A DNA stretch of 64,000 bases, from assembly GCA_963768025.1 (NCBI GenBank), contig CAVYGM010000010.1, positions 1-64,000 of the forward strand, in the 5' to 3' direction. Each line of letters starts with the position of its first letter. Position 1 is the stretch's first letter. Source of the DNA: CAVYGM01 sp963768025 (GTDB lineage: Bacteria > Bacteroidota > Bacteroidia > Cytophagales > Spirosomataceae). Under the pieces are notes generated by a model, which saw nothing but the letters and a program-made list of their open reading frames with translations, had not been told where the DNA came from and made no database searches. Below, one piece after another: positions 29,262 to 40,135 of this stretch. A program made the translations under genes and the position numbers.

Positions 29262-29318
29262 ACCGCGAAGACGCTAAGTCGCAAGGATTCTTTGCGTCCT
29301 AGCGTCTTTGCGGTTTTT
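29262..29318. repeat. Large imperfect hairpin repeat between purH and plsC
   Basis: Arms ACCGCGAAGACGCTAAG and CTAGCGTCTTTGCGGT pair almost fully, with a second inner stem CGCAAGG/CTTTGCG. A T-run follows on the plus strand, where no gene precedes it, so it is not a standard terminator for purH. It looks like an interspersed palindromic repeat. Confidence 0.7.
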
Positions 29319-29334
29319 TATTTGAAAACACCCA

Positions 29335-30870
<1,536 letters not shown>

Positions 30871-31004
30871 TGGGATTGAATTGAGCGTTATTGGACTACT
30901 TGGATTCCGGGTTTGACCAGGATAAGGGTACTCTTTTTTCTGGAAAAGCAGGGTAAGTATCGTTGAAAGCGGGCTAACCTACGTTCAACGAACCCTTTGA
31001 ACCG

Positions 31005-31012
31005 CAAAGATA
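31005..31012 (-). promoter_or_regulatory. Candidate -7 box for purH
   Basis: TATCTTTG on the minus strand fits TAnnTTTG, about 135 nt before the purH start. No convincing -33 element is at the expected distance. Confidence 0.35.
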
Positions 31013-31040
31013 AACCAATCTGAATGAATATTTTCCCTCT

Positions 31041-32430
31041 ATGCAAACACTACCTACTTCCGTTCCGGCCGTACCCTACCACAAAGGTTTGCCCCTGGTA
31101 GGCACTACCTTCTCGTTCATCAGCGATCCGTTGGGTTTCATTCTGACATTGCAGGAGAAGTACCCCCGGTTGGCTACGATCAACTTGCTGGGTCGTAAGA
31201 TTACGGTGTTGCAAACGGCCGACGACGCCAAACACGTACTGCAGGAAAATAACCGCAACTACCACAAAAGCGAAGCCTATAAGGTACTCGCCGTTTTCCT
31301 GGGCAATGGGCTGCTGACCAGTGAGGGGGAGTTTTGGCGGCGGCAGCGCAAACTGGCCCAGCCGGCTTTTTATAAACAGCGACTGACCCTGATGGCCGAT
31401 ATGATGGTACAGGAAACGGAGCATCTGCTGACCGACTGGAAGGCCCACAATTTCGAAGACCCGCGCTCGATCAGCCAGGATATGCTCCGGCTTACCCTGA
31501 ACATTGTGACCAAGGCGCTGTTCAGTACGGACGTGGGTGCCCGTGTGGCGGGTATTTCGGAGGCTTTGGATGAGATCATGCACTATGCCGACGAGGAGCT
31601 GAAAAGTTTTATCCATATTCCGCTGAAATACGCAACTCCCCGCAATGTCCGCTTTCGGAAGGCTGTCAGCAAGGTGGAAGCCGTGATTTACGGCATCATC
31701 AACGGACGGCGCTCGGATTGGCAAAGCAACCCTGACTCCCGCCACGATGATCTGCTGGATATGCTCATGCACACCCGCGACGAAGAAACCGGCGAAACCA
31801 TGTCGGACGCCCAGCTCCGCGACGAGGTGACGACTATCTTTATGGCCGGGCACGAAACCACCGCCAATGCCCTTGTCGTGGGCGTTGTACGTGCTGGCGC
31901 AGCATCCGGAGGTAGTGCAGAAAATCCGGGAAGAGGAGGAGCGGGTGTGGGGTACCTTGGGAGAAAAACGGGACATGAGCCGGGTGCGGGAGCTTCGCTA
32001 TACCCTGCAGGTGGTGCAGGAGGTGATGCGGCTGTATCCGCCCGCCTGGATCATTGGCCGGAGGTCACTGGGCGAAGACCACATCGGTCCGTATGCTTTC
32101 CCGGCCGATTCGTACTTCCTTATAAGCCCCTATACCCTGCACCGCCGGCCCGAGTACTGGGCTGACCCAGAGGTATTCAACCCCGACCGGTTTTCGGAAG
32201 AGGCATCCAAAAATCGCCCTACCTATGCCTACCTACCCTTCGGTGGAGGCCCTCGGCTGTGCGTGGGCAATAACTTCGCCCTGATGGAAATGCAATTGGT
32301 GCTGGTGGTGCTCCTGCGGGACTTCGACGTGCAGCTGACCACCGAAGGTCAGGTAGTGGTGCCGGAACCCATGGTGACTTTACGGCCCAGGGGCGGGCTA
32401 TCCCTCCGGATTGTACCGCGATCTAAGTGA
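31041..32430 (+). CDS. Cytochrome P450, one frameshift
   Basis: A soluble heme monooxygenase of ~462 residues after repair. The I-helix oxygen-binding motif is FMAGHETTANAL, the K-helix ExxR is QEVMRLYPPAW, the PERF-like region is VFNPDRFSEE, and the heme-binding loop PFGGGPRLCVGNNFALMEMQ carries the axial Cys. One extra base near 31876 shifts ANAL from SWALYVLAQHPEVV; without it the protein is continuous. The N-terminus (PYHKGLPLVGTTFSFISDPL) has no membrane anchor. It resembles the bacterial CYP4/CYP102-like fatty-acid-type P450s often seen in Bacteroidota. It converges on mnmH with only 13 bp between stop codons, and no redox partner is nearby. Confidence 0.9.
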
Positions 32431-32443
32431 AGCGTGAGTTTTA

Positions 32444-33488
32444 CTAGTTTTCAAGAAGCTCGCCTATCCCGTTTTGATTGGCCCAGTCTACAAGTTCACG
32501 GGCGGTGGCAGCGGGGGCGTCGCCGGTAGGCTGGCAGGTGTAGGCTACGGGACGTTTTTCTAATTCCGTGCAGGTAGGCTTTGTCGTAGTACGTGAGGGT
32601 GATTTCGGCCACTGCCGCAAAATTTCCATCTTCCAAAGCCGCAATGGCGTCTTTGTGATGCTGCCCCCCAAGGCGTTTGGCAATCCGGTGGGTAGCGTCA
32701 ACTAAGAGCTCCTTCTCAAAACAGGCGTACTCCCGTACCAGGCGTTCGATGCGTTGGGTCTTGTCCATGTCTACCAGCACCAGGGTGGCGTTTTTCATCT
32801 GCACCCACAGGCCGTCGGGTACCTGGCACCGGCCCACGGAACGGCTTTCGTCCTCTACCCACACGCGGCGGGTAGGATCAAACTGCCGCCACTCGGTATA
32901 AATCTTGTTTTCAAAATGCTCGCTGCTGGGTTGGGCTGGCTGCCCGATGGCCCCGTACGAGGAGCCTTTGTGGTGCGCCAGTTGTTCCAAATCAAGTACC
33001 TGCTCGCCCAATTTCCGCAGTTCGTGCAGGATTTCGGTCTTGCCGCTGCCCGTTTTTCCACCCAGCACCACCATCTTCCTGGGTTCCCATAGCCCTTCCA
33101 GTGCCTGCGCCCGAAATGCCTTGTAGCCACCGATGAGCGTGGAAACCTTCATGCCGGCGGTTTCGAGCAGCCAGCCAAACGATCCGCTGCGCATACCTCC
33201 GCGCCAGCAGTGTACCAGAATCTCGTCTCCGGCGGTCAAGGCTTTGGACTGCCGCACAAAATCGGCCATTTTGGGGCCCACGATGTCCAGCCCTACCAGC
33301 AGGGCTTCGGGTTGGCTGACCTGCTTGTAGGTGGTGCCTACCAGGGCGCGTTCTTCGTTGGTAAAAAGGGGGATGTTGACCGCACCCGGTATGTGGCCCT
33401 GCTCATACTCTCCCGGCGAGCGCACGTCCACCACGGGCAGCGTAAGCGCTTTTTGTAGGAAATCAGAAGGAGATAATGAGTTAGGCAT
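32444..33488 (-). CDS. mnmH: tRNA 2-selenouridine synthase, one frameshift near the end
   Basis: Converts 2-thiouridine at the wobble position of certain tRNAs to 2-selenouridine through a geranylated intermediate. The start at 33488 (MPNSLSPSDFL) is chosen over an unlikely 48-residue extension. The N-terminal rhodanese domain has VVDVRSPGEYEQGHIPGAVN and the active-site Cys in HCWRGGMRS. The C-terminal P-loop is VLGGKTGSGKTEILHEL, followed by HHKGSSYGAIG and VWVEDESRSVG, typical of MnmH/SelU. One extra base near 32565 diverts the tail; the true ending reads LEKRPVAYTCQPTGDAPAAT and stops at 32444. Repaired length ~347 residues. A selenophosphate supply is implied but lies outside the window. 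Confidence 0.92.
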
Positions 33489-33540
33489 TGTTGGTTGTAA
33501 GATAACAGTCTGATTGATAAAGGTCAAAAAGTAGATGTAC

Positions 33541-34257
33541 CTACTCCAATTCCCGCAGGTACATTTGAATGGTATTTTCCAGGCCGTAGTACAAAGCATC
33601 CGAAATGAGCGCGTGGCCGATGGATACTTCATCCAGCCAGGGGATACTCTGACGGAGAAAGCGGAGGTTGTCCAGGCTCAGGTCATGGCCCGCGTTAAGT
33701 CCCAAGCCTACCCGGCGGGCGGCTTCGGCGGCTTTCATAAAAGGAACAACCGCTGCTATCTGATCGTCGTAGTAGTGCAGCGCGTAGGGTTCGGTATACA
33801 GCTCCACGCGGTCGGCGCCACATTCTTTGGCTCCTTCCACCATGCGCTCGTCGGCATCCACAAACACGGACACCCGAATCCCGGCGGCCTTGAACTCGGC
33901 GATCAGGTCGGTGAGGCGGGCTTTGTGCGTAATAGTATCCCAGCCGGCGTTGGACGTGATGGCCCCAAGGACATCCGGAACCAGGGTAACCTGCTCGGGC
34001 ACGGTGGCCAGCACCAGATCCACAAATTTTCGTTCGGAAGGATTGCCCTCAATGTTGAATTCGGTAGTAACGACGGCTTTGAGGTCATACACATCCTGGT
34101 AGCGGATGTGACGTTCGTCGGGGCGGGGATGCACCGTAATGCCCTGAGCGCCGAAGTGCTCACAGTCCAGGGCTACTTTTACCACGTTGGGGTTGTTGCC
34201 GCCGCGCGAATTGCGAAGGGTGGCGATTTTGTTGATATTTACGCTTAACCGGGTCAT
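33541..34257 (-). CDS. pdxJ: Pyridoxine 5'-phosphate synthase
   Basis: Condenses 1-deoxyxylulose 5-phosphate with aminoacetone 3-phosphate to make pyridoxine 5'-phosphate, the final step of the DXP-dependent vitamin B6 route. The TIM barrel is complete: LSVNINKIATLRNSRGG, ITVHPRPDERHIRYQDV with the catalytic His and Arg, TEFNIEGNPS, VTLVPDVLGA, RVSVFVDAD, VELYTEPYA, GLGLNAGHDLSLDNL and the ending EVSIGHALISDALYYGL. I prefer the ATG at 34257 (MTRLSV) to one two codons earlier. It has no same-strand partner close by. Confidence 0.95.
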   Translation of the reverse strand: MTRLSVNINKIATLRNSRGGNNPNVVKVALDCEHFGAQGITVHPRPDERHIRYQDVYDLKAVVTTEFNIEGNPSERKFVDLVLATVPEQVTLVPDVLGAITSNAGWDTITHKARLTDLIAEFKAAGIRVSVFVDADERMVEGAKECGADRVELYTEPYALHYYDDQIAAVVPFMKAAEAARRVGLGLNAGHDLSLDNLRFLRQSIPWLDEVSIGHALISDALYYGLENTIQMYLRELE

Positions 34258-34510
34258 GACCAAAGAGATCGTTGGATGGGGGATGGTTTAGGTACGAATG
34301 CCTTTGCGAATGGTCGCGGAGTATTTGTACCTTTGTGGCAAAGTTACCTCTATCGAACGTAAGTCGCCAGAGAATTGTTTTTGTTTGATGCGGGAGAGGT
34401 ACTCTCATGAAAAAAGCCATGCCTTATTTCGTTATTGATTTGAGTTTTAACATTCGTATTCCAACTAGATTTATACTACCAGAACGGGCAAGCTGCCCGT
34501 ACCACATATT

Positions 34511-34963
34511 ATGTCACTAAAAAGCAAAGTAGAGGCCGACATCAAGGATGCCATGCGGGCCAAAGACCAGGACAAGCTCCGCGCCTTGCGGGCCATCAAG
34601 TCACTCATTCTTTTGGAAGAAACCAAAGGAAGCGGCTCGGACGAGCTGTCCGCCGAGGACGAATTGAAGTTGCTGACCAAAGCCGCCAAACAGCGCCGGG
34701 AGTCAGCCGAGATTTACCAGGCCCAGGGCCGGGAAGACCTGTGGTCCAAGGAGGAGTCTGAGTTGGCCGTGATAGAGCAGTTTATGCCCCGGCAGCTTAC
34801 CGACAGTGAGGTAAAGGCCAAAGTTGAAGAAATCATCGCCCGCGTGGGGGCTACCGGGCCTTCCGATATGGGCAAGGTCATGGGTGTAGCTACCAAAGAA
34901 CTGGCTGGACAGGCCGATGGCCGGGTTATTTCAACTCTTGTAAAAACTTCGTTGGCTAAGTAG
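34511..34963 (+). CDS. GatB/YqeY domain protein
   Basis: A 150-residue YqeY-family protein. The family shares the C-terminal tRNA-binding tail of the GatB subunit of amidotransferase, and its cellular role is not established. The sequence is helical and charged: VEADIKDAMRAKDQDKLRAL, LSAEDELKLLTKAAKQRRES, then AVIEQFMPRQLTDSEVKAKV, and the ending GPSDMGKVMGVATKELAGQADGR split around GKVMGV, the hallmark of the GatB/YqeY fold. No GatA or GatC gene is nearby. It lies 53 bp upstream of the CvpA-family gene and may be co-transcribed with it. Confidence 0.9.
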   Translation: MSLKSKVEADIKDAMRAKDQDKLRALRAIKSLILLEETKGSGSDELSAEDELKLLTKAAKQRRESAEIYQAQGREDLWSKEESELAVIEQFMPRQLTDSEVKAKVEEIIARVGATGPSDMGKVMGVATKELAGQADGRVISTLVKTSLAK

Positions 34964-35016
34964 CCCCTTTCTTTACGAAAGAAGAGGATATTTGCTCTTT
35001 TTGCCATTAACTACCT

Positions 35017-35580
35017 GTGAAACTACTCGACCTCCTGATCCTGATTCCACTGTTATGGGGGGCGGTACATGGCTACCGCAAGGGCTTGCTGGTCGAAATA
35101 GTCGGCATTGTGGCCTTTGTGGTAGCCATGATTGTCGGTTTCAAGTTTTTGGGGCTGGGCATGGAAATTCTGGAACCCCACATCGGTCATACGCTGGCAC
35201 GGCGTATTCTGCCTTTTATTGGGTTTTCAATCATCTTTTTCCCCACCATTTTTCTGCTGAATCAATTTGGCTACTCCATCCGTCGCTCGCTGAAGTATAC
35301 CCTGCTGGGTACTTTTGACAGTCTGGCTGGTGGGGCGGTGGGGCTGTTTACCTGGGTGTTTGGAACGAGTGTATTCTTCTGGCTGTTAAGCACCATGGGG
35401 GTGGATATACCCGAACATCGGACCGAGGAAACCTACCTGTATCCCTTCATAGTACCCGTAGCCCCGGTAGTGATTACCACCGCCGTAGAATGGATGCCAC
35501 GGGGAAGTCAGCTGATCCGCGACTGGAAGCACGAGTACCTGGACGGCGAACCGACCGAAGCGGCCGAGGCAGCAATGTGA
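35017..35580 (+). CDS. CvpA-family membrane protein
   Basis: A 187-residue inner-membrane protein starting at a GTG (35017), with four predicted helices: residues ~3-20 (LLDLLILIPLLWGAVHGYRK), ~25-45, ~65-85 and ~100-125. The opening LDLLILIPLLWGAVHGYRKG is typical of CvpA, originally linked to colicin V production and now seen as a general envelope-homeostasis family. The hydrophilic C-terminal tail ends in Glu/Ala-rich sequence. It sits 53 bp after the YqeY-like gene and 54 bp before rlmN in the same direction, so the three may form a unit. Confidence 0.85.
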   Translation: MKLLDLLILIPLLWGAVHGYRKGLLVEIVGIVAFVVAMIVGFKFLGLGMEILEPHIGHTLARRILPFIGFSIIFFPTIFLLNQFGYSIRRSLKYTLLGTFDSLAGGAVGLFTWVFGTSVFFWLLSTMGVDIPEHRTEETYLYPFIVPVAPVVITTAVEWMPRGSQLIRDWKHEYLDGEPTEAAEAAM

Positions 35581-35634
35581 AGCAAGTGGGCTGGCATTGG
35601 CAAAAAAAATAGTGTATAAAGGAATTAACAAAAC

Positions 35635-36684
35635 ATGAATACCACCAAGAGCGACATTCGGAAACTATCGGTAGAGCAGCTGAAAAGCTGGCTGGCCGAG
35701 CGAAAGGAACCGGCGTTCCGGGCCAAACAGGTTGATGAATGGCTTTGGAAAAAATCGGCCCGCTCGTTTGCCGACATGACCAATCTGTCGCTTTCGCTGC
35801 GGCAGTTGCTCGACGAGCACTTTGCCATTAATGCCCTGACCATCGACAAGCAACAACACAGCAACGACGGTACCGTCAAATCGGCCTTCCGACTTTTTGA
35901 CGGACATCTGGTAGAAGGCGTACTGATCCCGGCCACCGACCGTATGACGGCCTGCGTGAGTAGTCAGGTGGGCTGTTCGCTGACGTGCAGTTTCTGCGCC
36001 ACGGGCTACATGGAACGCAAGCGCAACCTGGAAGCGGGCGAAATTTACGATCAGGTGGTGGCCATAGCCCGGCAAGCCGAGGCCAAGTTCAATGCCCCGC
36101 TCACCAACATCGTGTACATGGGCATGGGCGAGCCGCTGCTCAACTACGCCAATGTAATGAAATCCATCGATCACATTACCTCGCCGCAGGGCCTGGGTAT
36201 GTCGCCGAAGCGTATTACGGTCTCTACGGCCGGTATTGCCAAGATGATCAAAAAGCTGGGAGACGACGAGGTGCGCTTCCGACTGGCGCTGTCGCTGCAC
36301 GCGGCCAACGATGCCAAGCGAAATCAGATCATGCCCATCAACGAGTCCAATTCGCTGGATAATTTGGCGGAGGCGTTGAACTATTTTTACAAAAAAACAG
36401 GAAACCGAATCACGTTTGAGTACATTGTGTTCAATAATTTCAATGATACCTTACAGGATGCCAAAGAACTGTGGGAATTTACCAAGCGAGTACCGGCCCG
36501 GGTGAACATCATTGAGTACAATCCCATCGCCGAAGCGGATTTCAGAAACACCGAAGCCGACAAGCTCGACCGGTTTGCGGCCTACCTCGAAGACCGGGGC
36601 GTGACTGTGAGCGTACGGCGTAGCCGGGGCAAAGATATTGACGCGGCTTGTGGACAGTTGGCCAACAAGGATAAGGCGGCTTAA
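35635..36684 (+). CDS. rlmN: 23S rRNA (adenine-2503-C2)-methyltransferase
   Basis: Radical-SAM enzyme that methylates C2 of A2503 in 23S rRNA and of A37 in some tRNAs. The [4Fe-4S] ligands are the CxxxCxxC in CSLTCSFCATGYMERKRN. Upstream are FRAKQVDEWLWKKSARSF and the motif VSSQVG. Downstream are IVYMGMGEPLLNYANVMKSI, ITVSTAGIAKMIKKL and RLALSLHAANDAKR. The catalytic methyl-carrying Cys near the C-terminus is in DAACGQLANK, and the partner Cys is the one in TACVSSQVGCSLTC. Length 349 is standard and no residue is missing. It is probably transcribed with cvpA and the YqeY-like gene. Confidence 0.96.
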   Translation: MNTTKSDIRKLSVEQLKSWLAERKEPAFRAKQVDEWLWKKSARSFADMTNLSLSLRQLLDEHFAINALTIDKQQHSNDGTVKSAFRLFDGHLVEGVLIPATDRMTACVSSQVGCSLTCSFCATGYMERKRNLEAGEIYDQVVAIARQAEAKFNAPLTNIVYMGMGEPLLNYANVMKSIDHITSPQGLGMSPKRITVSTAGIAKMIKKLGDDEVRFRLALSLHAANDAKRNQIMPINESNSLDNLAEALNYFYKKTGNRITFEYIVFNNFNDTLQDAKELWEFTKRVPARVNIIEYNPIAEADFRNTEADKLDRFAAYLEDRGVTVSVRRSRGKDIDAACGQLANKDKAA

Positions 36685-36718
36685 CAATTTCTTAACATAC
36701 CCTCCAATAAAGAATCCG

Positions 36719-36726
36719 TACTTTTG
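36719..36726 (+). promoter_or_regulatory. Candidate -7 box for the phosphate permease gene
   Basis: TACTTTTG fits TAnnTTTG and lies 52 nt before the ATG at 36779. A -33 TTTG is not evident at the right spacing. Confidence 0.4.
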
Positions 36727-36778
36727 TGGCTATTAAATATAGCCAAATGGCTTATTGTCACCTCATTAACCTTTTCTT

Positions 36779-38200
36779 ATGTTTGGCTTAGAAACCGACA
36801 TTTTCCTTTTGCTGGCATTTAGTTTGTTTGCCGCCTGTGCCTTTGAATTTGTAAATGGATTTCACGATACGGCCAACGCCGTGGCGACGGTTATCTATAC
36901 CAACTCCCTCAAACCCAATACGGCCGTCGTATGGTCGGGGTTTTGCAACTTCCTGGGTGTATTCTTCGGCGGTATTGCTGTGGCGATGGGAATTGTAAAC
37001 CTGTTGCCGGTGGAGCTGCTCATTGACCAAAATGTGTACCACAGCATAGCCATGGTACTAGCGCTGCTCCTGAGTGCCATTGTGTGGAACTTGGGTACGT
37101 GGTACTTTGGTTTGCCGAGTTCCAGCTCGCATACTCTGATCGGATCCATTCTAGGGGTAGGTCTGGCGTTTACATTTATGCCCGAAAACACCCGGGGTAC
37201 CGGAGTAAATATCACCAAAGCGACCGAAATTTTCATTTCCCTGCTTGTGTCTCCTTTATTTGGTTTCTCACTCGCCATTATCCTCATGTTTATCCTGCGG
37301 AGGAGTCTGGACAAGCCCCTGCGCAACCTGGTATTCAGTGAGCCCAAGAAAAACCAACCGCCTCCTTCCTGGATTCGGGGAACCCTGATAGCAACCTGTA
37401 CCCTGGTAAGCTTTTTTCACGGTTCCAACGACGGTCAGAAGGGCGTTGGGCTAATCATGCTGATTCTGATTGGCATTACCCCTACCTACTTTGCCCTTGA
37501 CAATAGTAAAGATCCCCTAATGATGCAAGGAAACCTGTCGAAGATAGAAACGGTGGTGAATCGGGTGGATACTCTGCAACTTTCGGGCCGAGATCGGGCT
37601 GAGATGAGTCAAACAAAACGCGAGATTGATAATTTGCAAGCTGCCCTGAGCAAGCCGCTTCAAGATCAGGCCCTGCCCGAGGCTGACCGCCTGAACGCCC
37701 GCCGGTCGCTGCTGCTGATTAGCCGCAATACCAAAGACCTGCTGGATAGTGAAACCGCCAACCTGAGCGCCGCTGATGCGACCATGCTCCGGGCGCAGAT
37801 AGACGATAAGGAAGGCCTGCGCCGCTTTACCGACTACGCGCCTGACTGGGTTATTCTGATGATTTCGCTCTCTCTGGGCCTCGGTACCATGGTGGGTTGG
37901 AAGCGGATTGTGGTTACGATTGGTGAAAAAATCGGAAAGCAGCACTTGACCTATGCCCAGGGGGCATCCGCCGAGCTCGTGGCCGCCAGTACCATTGGAG
38001 TATCCTCCTGGTTGGGGTTGCCCGTGAGTACCACGCACGTGCTGTCGTCCGGAATAGCGGGTACCATGGTAGCCAACAAGGGAATCCGGAACCTGCAAGC
38101 GGGCACCGTACGCAACATTGCCATAGCCTGGGCCCTTACCCTGCCCGTTACGATGATCCTGTCTGGTACGCTCTATGTTTTTTTCCGCTGGATATTCTAA
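36779..38200 (+). CDS. PiT-family inorganic phosphate transporter
   Basis: A low-affinity phosphate/cation permease of the inner membrane, 473 residues with ~10 helices. The two mirrored family signatures are present: FVNGFHDTANAVATVIYTNS near residue 25 and FFHGSNDGQKGVGLIMLILI near 215. The companion motifs GLPSSSSHTLIGSILGVGLA and GLPVSTTHVLSSGIAGTMVA are also there. Between the halves, about residues 240-350, is a long charged, probably helical cytoplasmic insertion (SKIETVVNRVDTLQLSGRD, then repeated Leu/Asp/Arg), as often seen in Bacteroidota PiT proteins. It stands alone with its own candidate promoter. Confidence 0.93.
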   Translation: MFGLETDIFLLLAFSLFAACAFEFVNGFHDTANAVATVIYTNSLKPNTAVVWSGFCNFLGVFFGGIAVAMGIVNLLPVELLIDQNVYHSIAMVLALLLSAIVWNLGTWYFGLPSSSSHTLIGSILGVGLAFTFMPENTRGTGVNITKATEIFISLLVSPLFGFSLAIILMFILRRSLDKPLRNLVFSEPKKNQPPPSWIRGTLIATCTLVSFFHGSNDGQKGVGLIMLILIGITPTYFALDNSKDPLMMQGNLSKIETVVNRVDTLQLSGRDRAEMSQTKREIDNLQAALSKPLQDQALPEADRLNARRSLLLISRNTKDLLDSETANLSAADATMLRAQIDDKEGLRRFTDYAPDWVILMISLSLGLGTMVGWKRIVVTIGEKIGKQHLTYAQGASAELVAASTIGVSSWLGLPVSTTHVLSSGIAGTMVANKGIRNLQAGTVRNIAIAWALTLPVTMILSGTLYVFFRWIF

Positions 38201-38325
38201 AAGCCGAGTTTACGACCCTTTCTGTTTTTAGTTTCAGCGGATCAAAATCCACCGCTACTCCACCGGTCAAGCCCACGGCTTTGGCATGGTATCTTTCTTA
38301 TTTTTTAGGTGTTCTTCCAAAATAG

Positions 38326-38359
38326 CGAGCGGCTTCCTGTCAACATTGGAGGCCGCTCG
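38326..38359 (+). terminator. Hairpin, probable terminator after the phosphate permease gene
   Basis: CGAGCGGC and GCCGCTCG pair with an extra inner TCC/GGA, giving a strong GC-rich stem; the following TTCGTTT is only a partial T-tract. It is about 125 bp downstream of the permease stop and 90 bp before the next start. Confidence 0.55.
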
Positions 38360-38449
38360 TTCGTTTACTTTCCGGGGTATGCCGATTATCGTGGCGAACC
38401 CTCTATTTTTGAAAGAAATTCGCCTCCTTTATTTCTCTGGCTTTACGGC

Positions 38450-39970
38450 ATGTACTATCCCAAATCGTTTCTTTTACTCGTTTCTTTTTTGTGTTTCTGG
38501 ATGCTTTTCGCGGGGATCACGGGCTGCCAGTCGTCCTATGAACCTACCCAGGAGGATGCCCAACTGGCCCAAAAGTACTGCGGTAGCTGCCACCAGTTTA
38601 CCGACCCTGGCTTGCTGACCCGGAAGATCTGGGAAGAAAGTGTGCTGCCTTACATGGCTTTGCGCATGGGTGTCAAGAGCGAAATAGCCGAAATGGATTC
38701 GTTGAACGAACTGGAACTGGCACTGGAACCGGCGACGGCTCTCATTTCGGAAGAGGATTGGAAGCGGGTTAGAGACTACTACCTGGCTTTGGCTCCCGAG
38801 CGATTAGAAGAACCCAAAATACCACCCCTCGAAATGCTACGTGGGCAGTTTGACTTGAAACGTGGGCAGCTTTTTTCGGAGAAAATGACCAATATTTCCT
38901 GTGTCAAGATCGACCCCGAACGCAATGTAGTATACGCCTGCGACGACGCCAACGGTGAGATATGGGAACTAGCACCGGGGGGCTTTCCCAAAAAAAACTT
39001 TGGCAATCAGCTGGCGGTGAGTAATATTGAGTTAACCAAAAAAGGACTGCTGGTTACCTACATCGGAAAATCAGTGGGTATGACCATGCACCCCAATGGC
39101 TTTGCTCAGCTGGTGAATATGGAGAATAAGGCTGCCCAAAACTCCTCCCTGCTGCTTACCAAACTCTACCGCCCCACCCAAACCCTGGCGACCGACCTCA
39201 ACGGCGACGGAAAAAATGAACTGGTAACCTGCGAATATGGCGTGGACAAAGGTACTTTTTCGGTGTGGTACCCTACCTCAGATAGTACCTACCGGCAGAA
39301 AGTTCTGAGCCCGACCGCCGGGGCCATCCGGACCGAAGCCGTAGACTGGGACAACGATGGGCGCAAGGACCTGATAGTCCTGTACGCCCAGGGTGATGAG
39401 CGCATTGTCTTGTACCGAAATCTGGGGAATGATAATTTCGAGGAAAAAATCCTGATGCGTTTTCCTCCGGTATACGGGTCGAGCTACTTCGAGCTGGCCG
39501 ACCTTGATGGTGACAAGCGACTGGATATCCTGTACACCTGCGGTGATAATGCCGACTACTCGCTCATCATGAAACCCTACCACGGGGTGTATGCCTTTGT
39601 GCAGAAAGCCGATGGTACCTTCCGACAGAAATTTCACTTTCCCATGGACGGTGCGTATAAAGCCGTGGCCCGTGACTTTGATAAAGACGGGGATCAGGAT
39701 GTGGTGGCTATCGCATATTTTGGAAATTACAATTCCAAAACGCCCAATGACCTGGTGTACCTGCAAAACCGCGAAGGGAAGTTTGCTCCCTACCTCTTGC
39801 CCGGCATCAACCGGGGTCGCTGGATGTGCCTCGACGCCGCCGATCTGGACGGGGATGGCGATGAGGACATTGCGCTGGGAAGCCACCCGGTAGGGCTGAT
39901 GCCCGGTGGGTTCCGTTCCGACTGGAACACCGGGCCGGGGGTGATTATCCTGATCAACGAACAGAAATAG
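38450..39970 (+). CDS. FG-GAP/VCBS-repeat lipoprotein with a CxxCH heme motif
   Basis: The start at 38450 (MYYPKSFLLLVSFLCFW) is chosen because it yields a clean lipoprotein signal ending in ITGC; a longer frame upstream crosses a terminator-like hairpin. After the lipid anchor comes KYCGSCHQFTDPG, a single CxxCH cytochrome-c-type heme site, in a small helical domain (to ~residue 110). The rest is an FG-GAP/VCBS propeller with Ca-binding loops of the DxDxDG type: DLNGDGKNE, DWDNDGRKDL, DLDGDKRLDI, DFDKDGDQDV and DLDGDGDEDI. The ~506-residue protein probably faces the periplasm or outside. Possible role: electron transfer combined with ligand binding, but unproven. Confidence 0.8.
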   Translation: MYYPKSFLLLVSFLCFWMLFAGITGCQSSYEPTQEDAQLAQKYCGSCHQFTDPGLLTRKIWEESVLPYMALRMGVKSEIAEMDSLNELELALEPATALISEEDWKRVRDYYLALAPERLEEPKIPPLEMLRGQFDLKRGQLFSEKMTNISCVKIDPERNVVYACDDANGEIWELAPGGFPKKNFGNQLAVSNIELTKKGLLVTYIGKSVGMTMHPNGFAQLVNMENKAAQNSSLLLTKLYRPTQTLATDLNGDGKNELVTCEYGVDKGTFSVWYPTSDSTYRQKVLSPTAGAIRTEAVDWDNDGRKDLIVLYAQGDERIVLYRNLGNDNFEEKILMRFPPVYGSSYFELADLDGDKRLDILYTCGDNADYSLIMKPYHGVYAFVQKADGTFRQKFHFPMDGAYKAVARDFDKDGDQDVVAIAYFGNYNSKTPNDLVYLQNREGKFAPYLLPGINRGRWMCLDAADLDGDGDEDIALGSHPVGLMPGGFRSDWNTGPGVIILINEQK

Positions 39971-40135
39971 AGCCTGATTGGGTAGCAGATTTTGTTGAGG
40001 TTTATCTCAATTCACCAGATTTTGTGAATATTTGTGCCCCGATTTGGTGTTATACGTACAGAGTATTTTCTCGATTCTTTGTTTTTTGGTATATTAATTG
40101 AAACAAAAGGGCCACAGGGCCTCTATACTAATTCC

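Noticed and set aside
29262..29318. Hairpin as the purH terminator
   Set aside because: The T-run is on the plus strand, opposite to purH transcription.
31050..31976. 308-codon minus-strand frame opposite the P450
   Set aside because: Antisense shadow of a gene with intact heme and I-helix motifs.
38309..38449. Upstream extension of the CxxCH/FG-GAP lipoprotein to 38309
   Set aside because: It would cross a terminator-like hairpin and bury the lipoprotein signal inside the protein.
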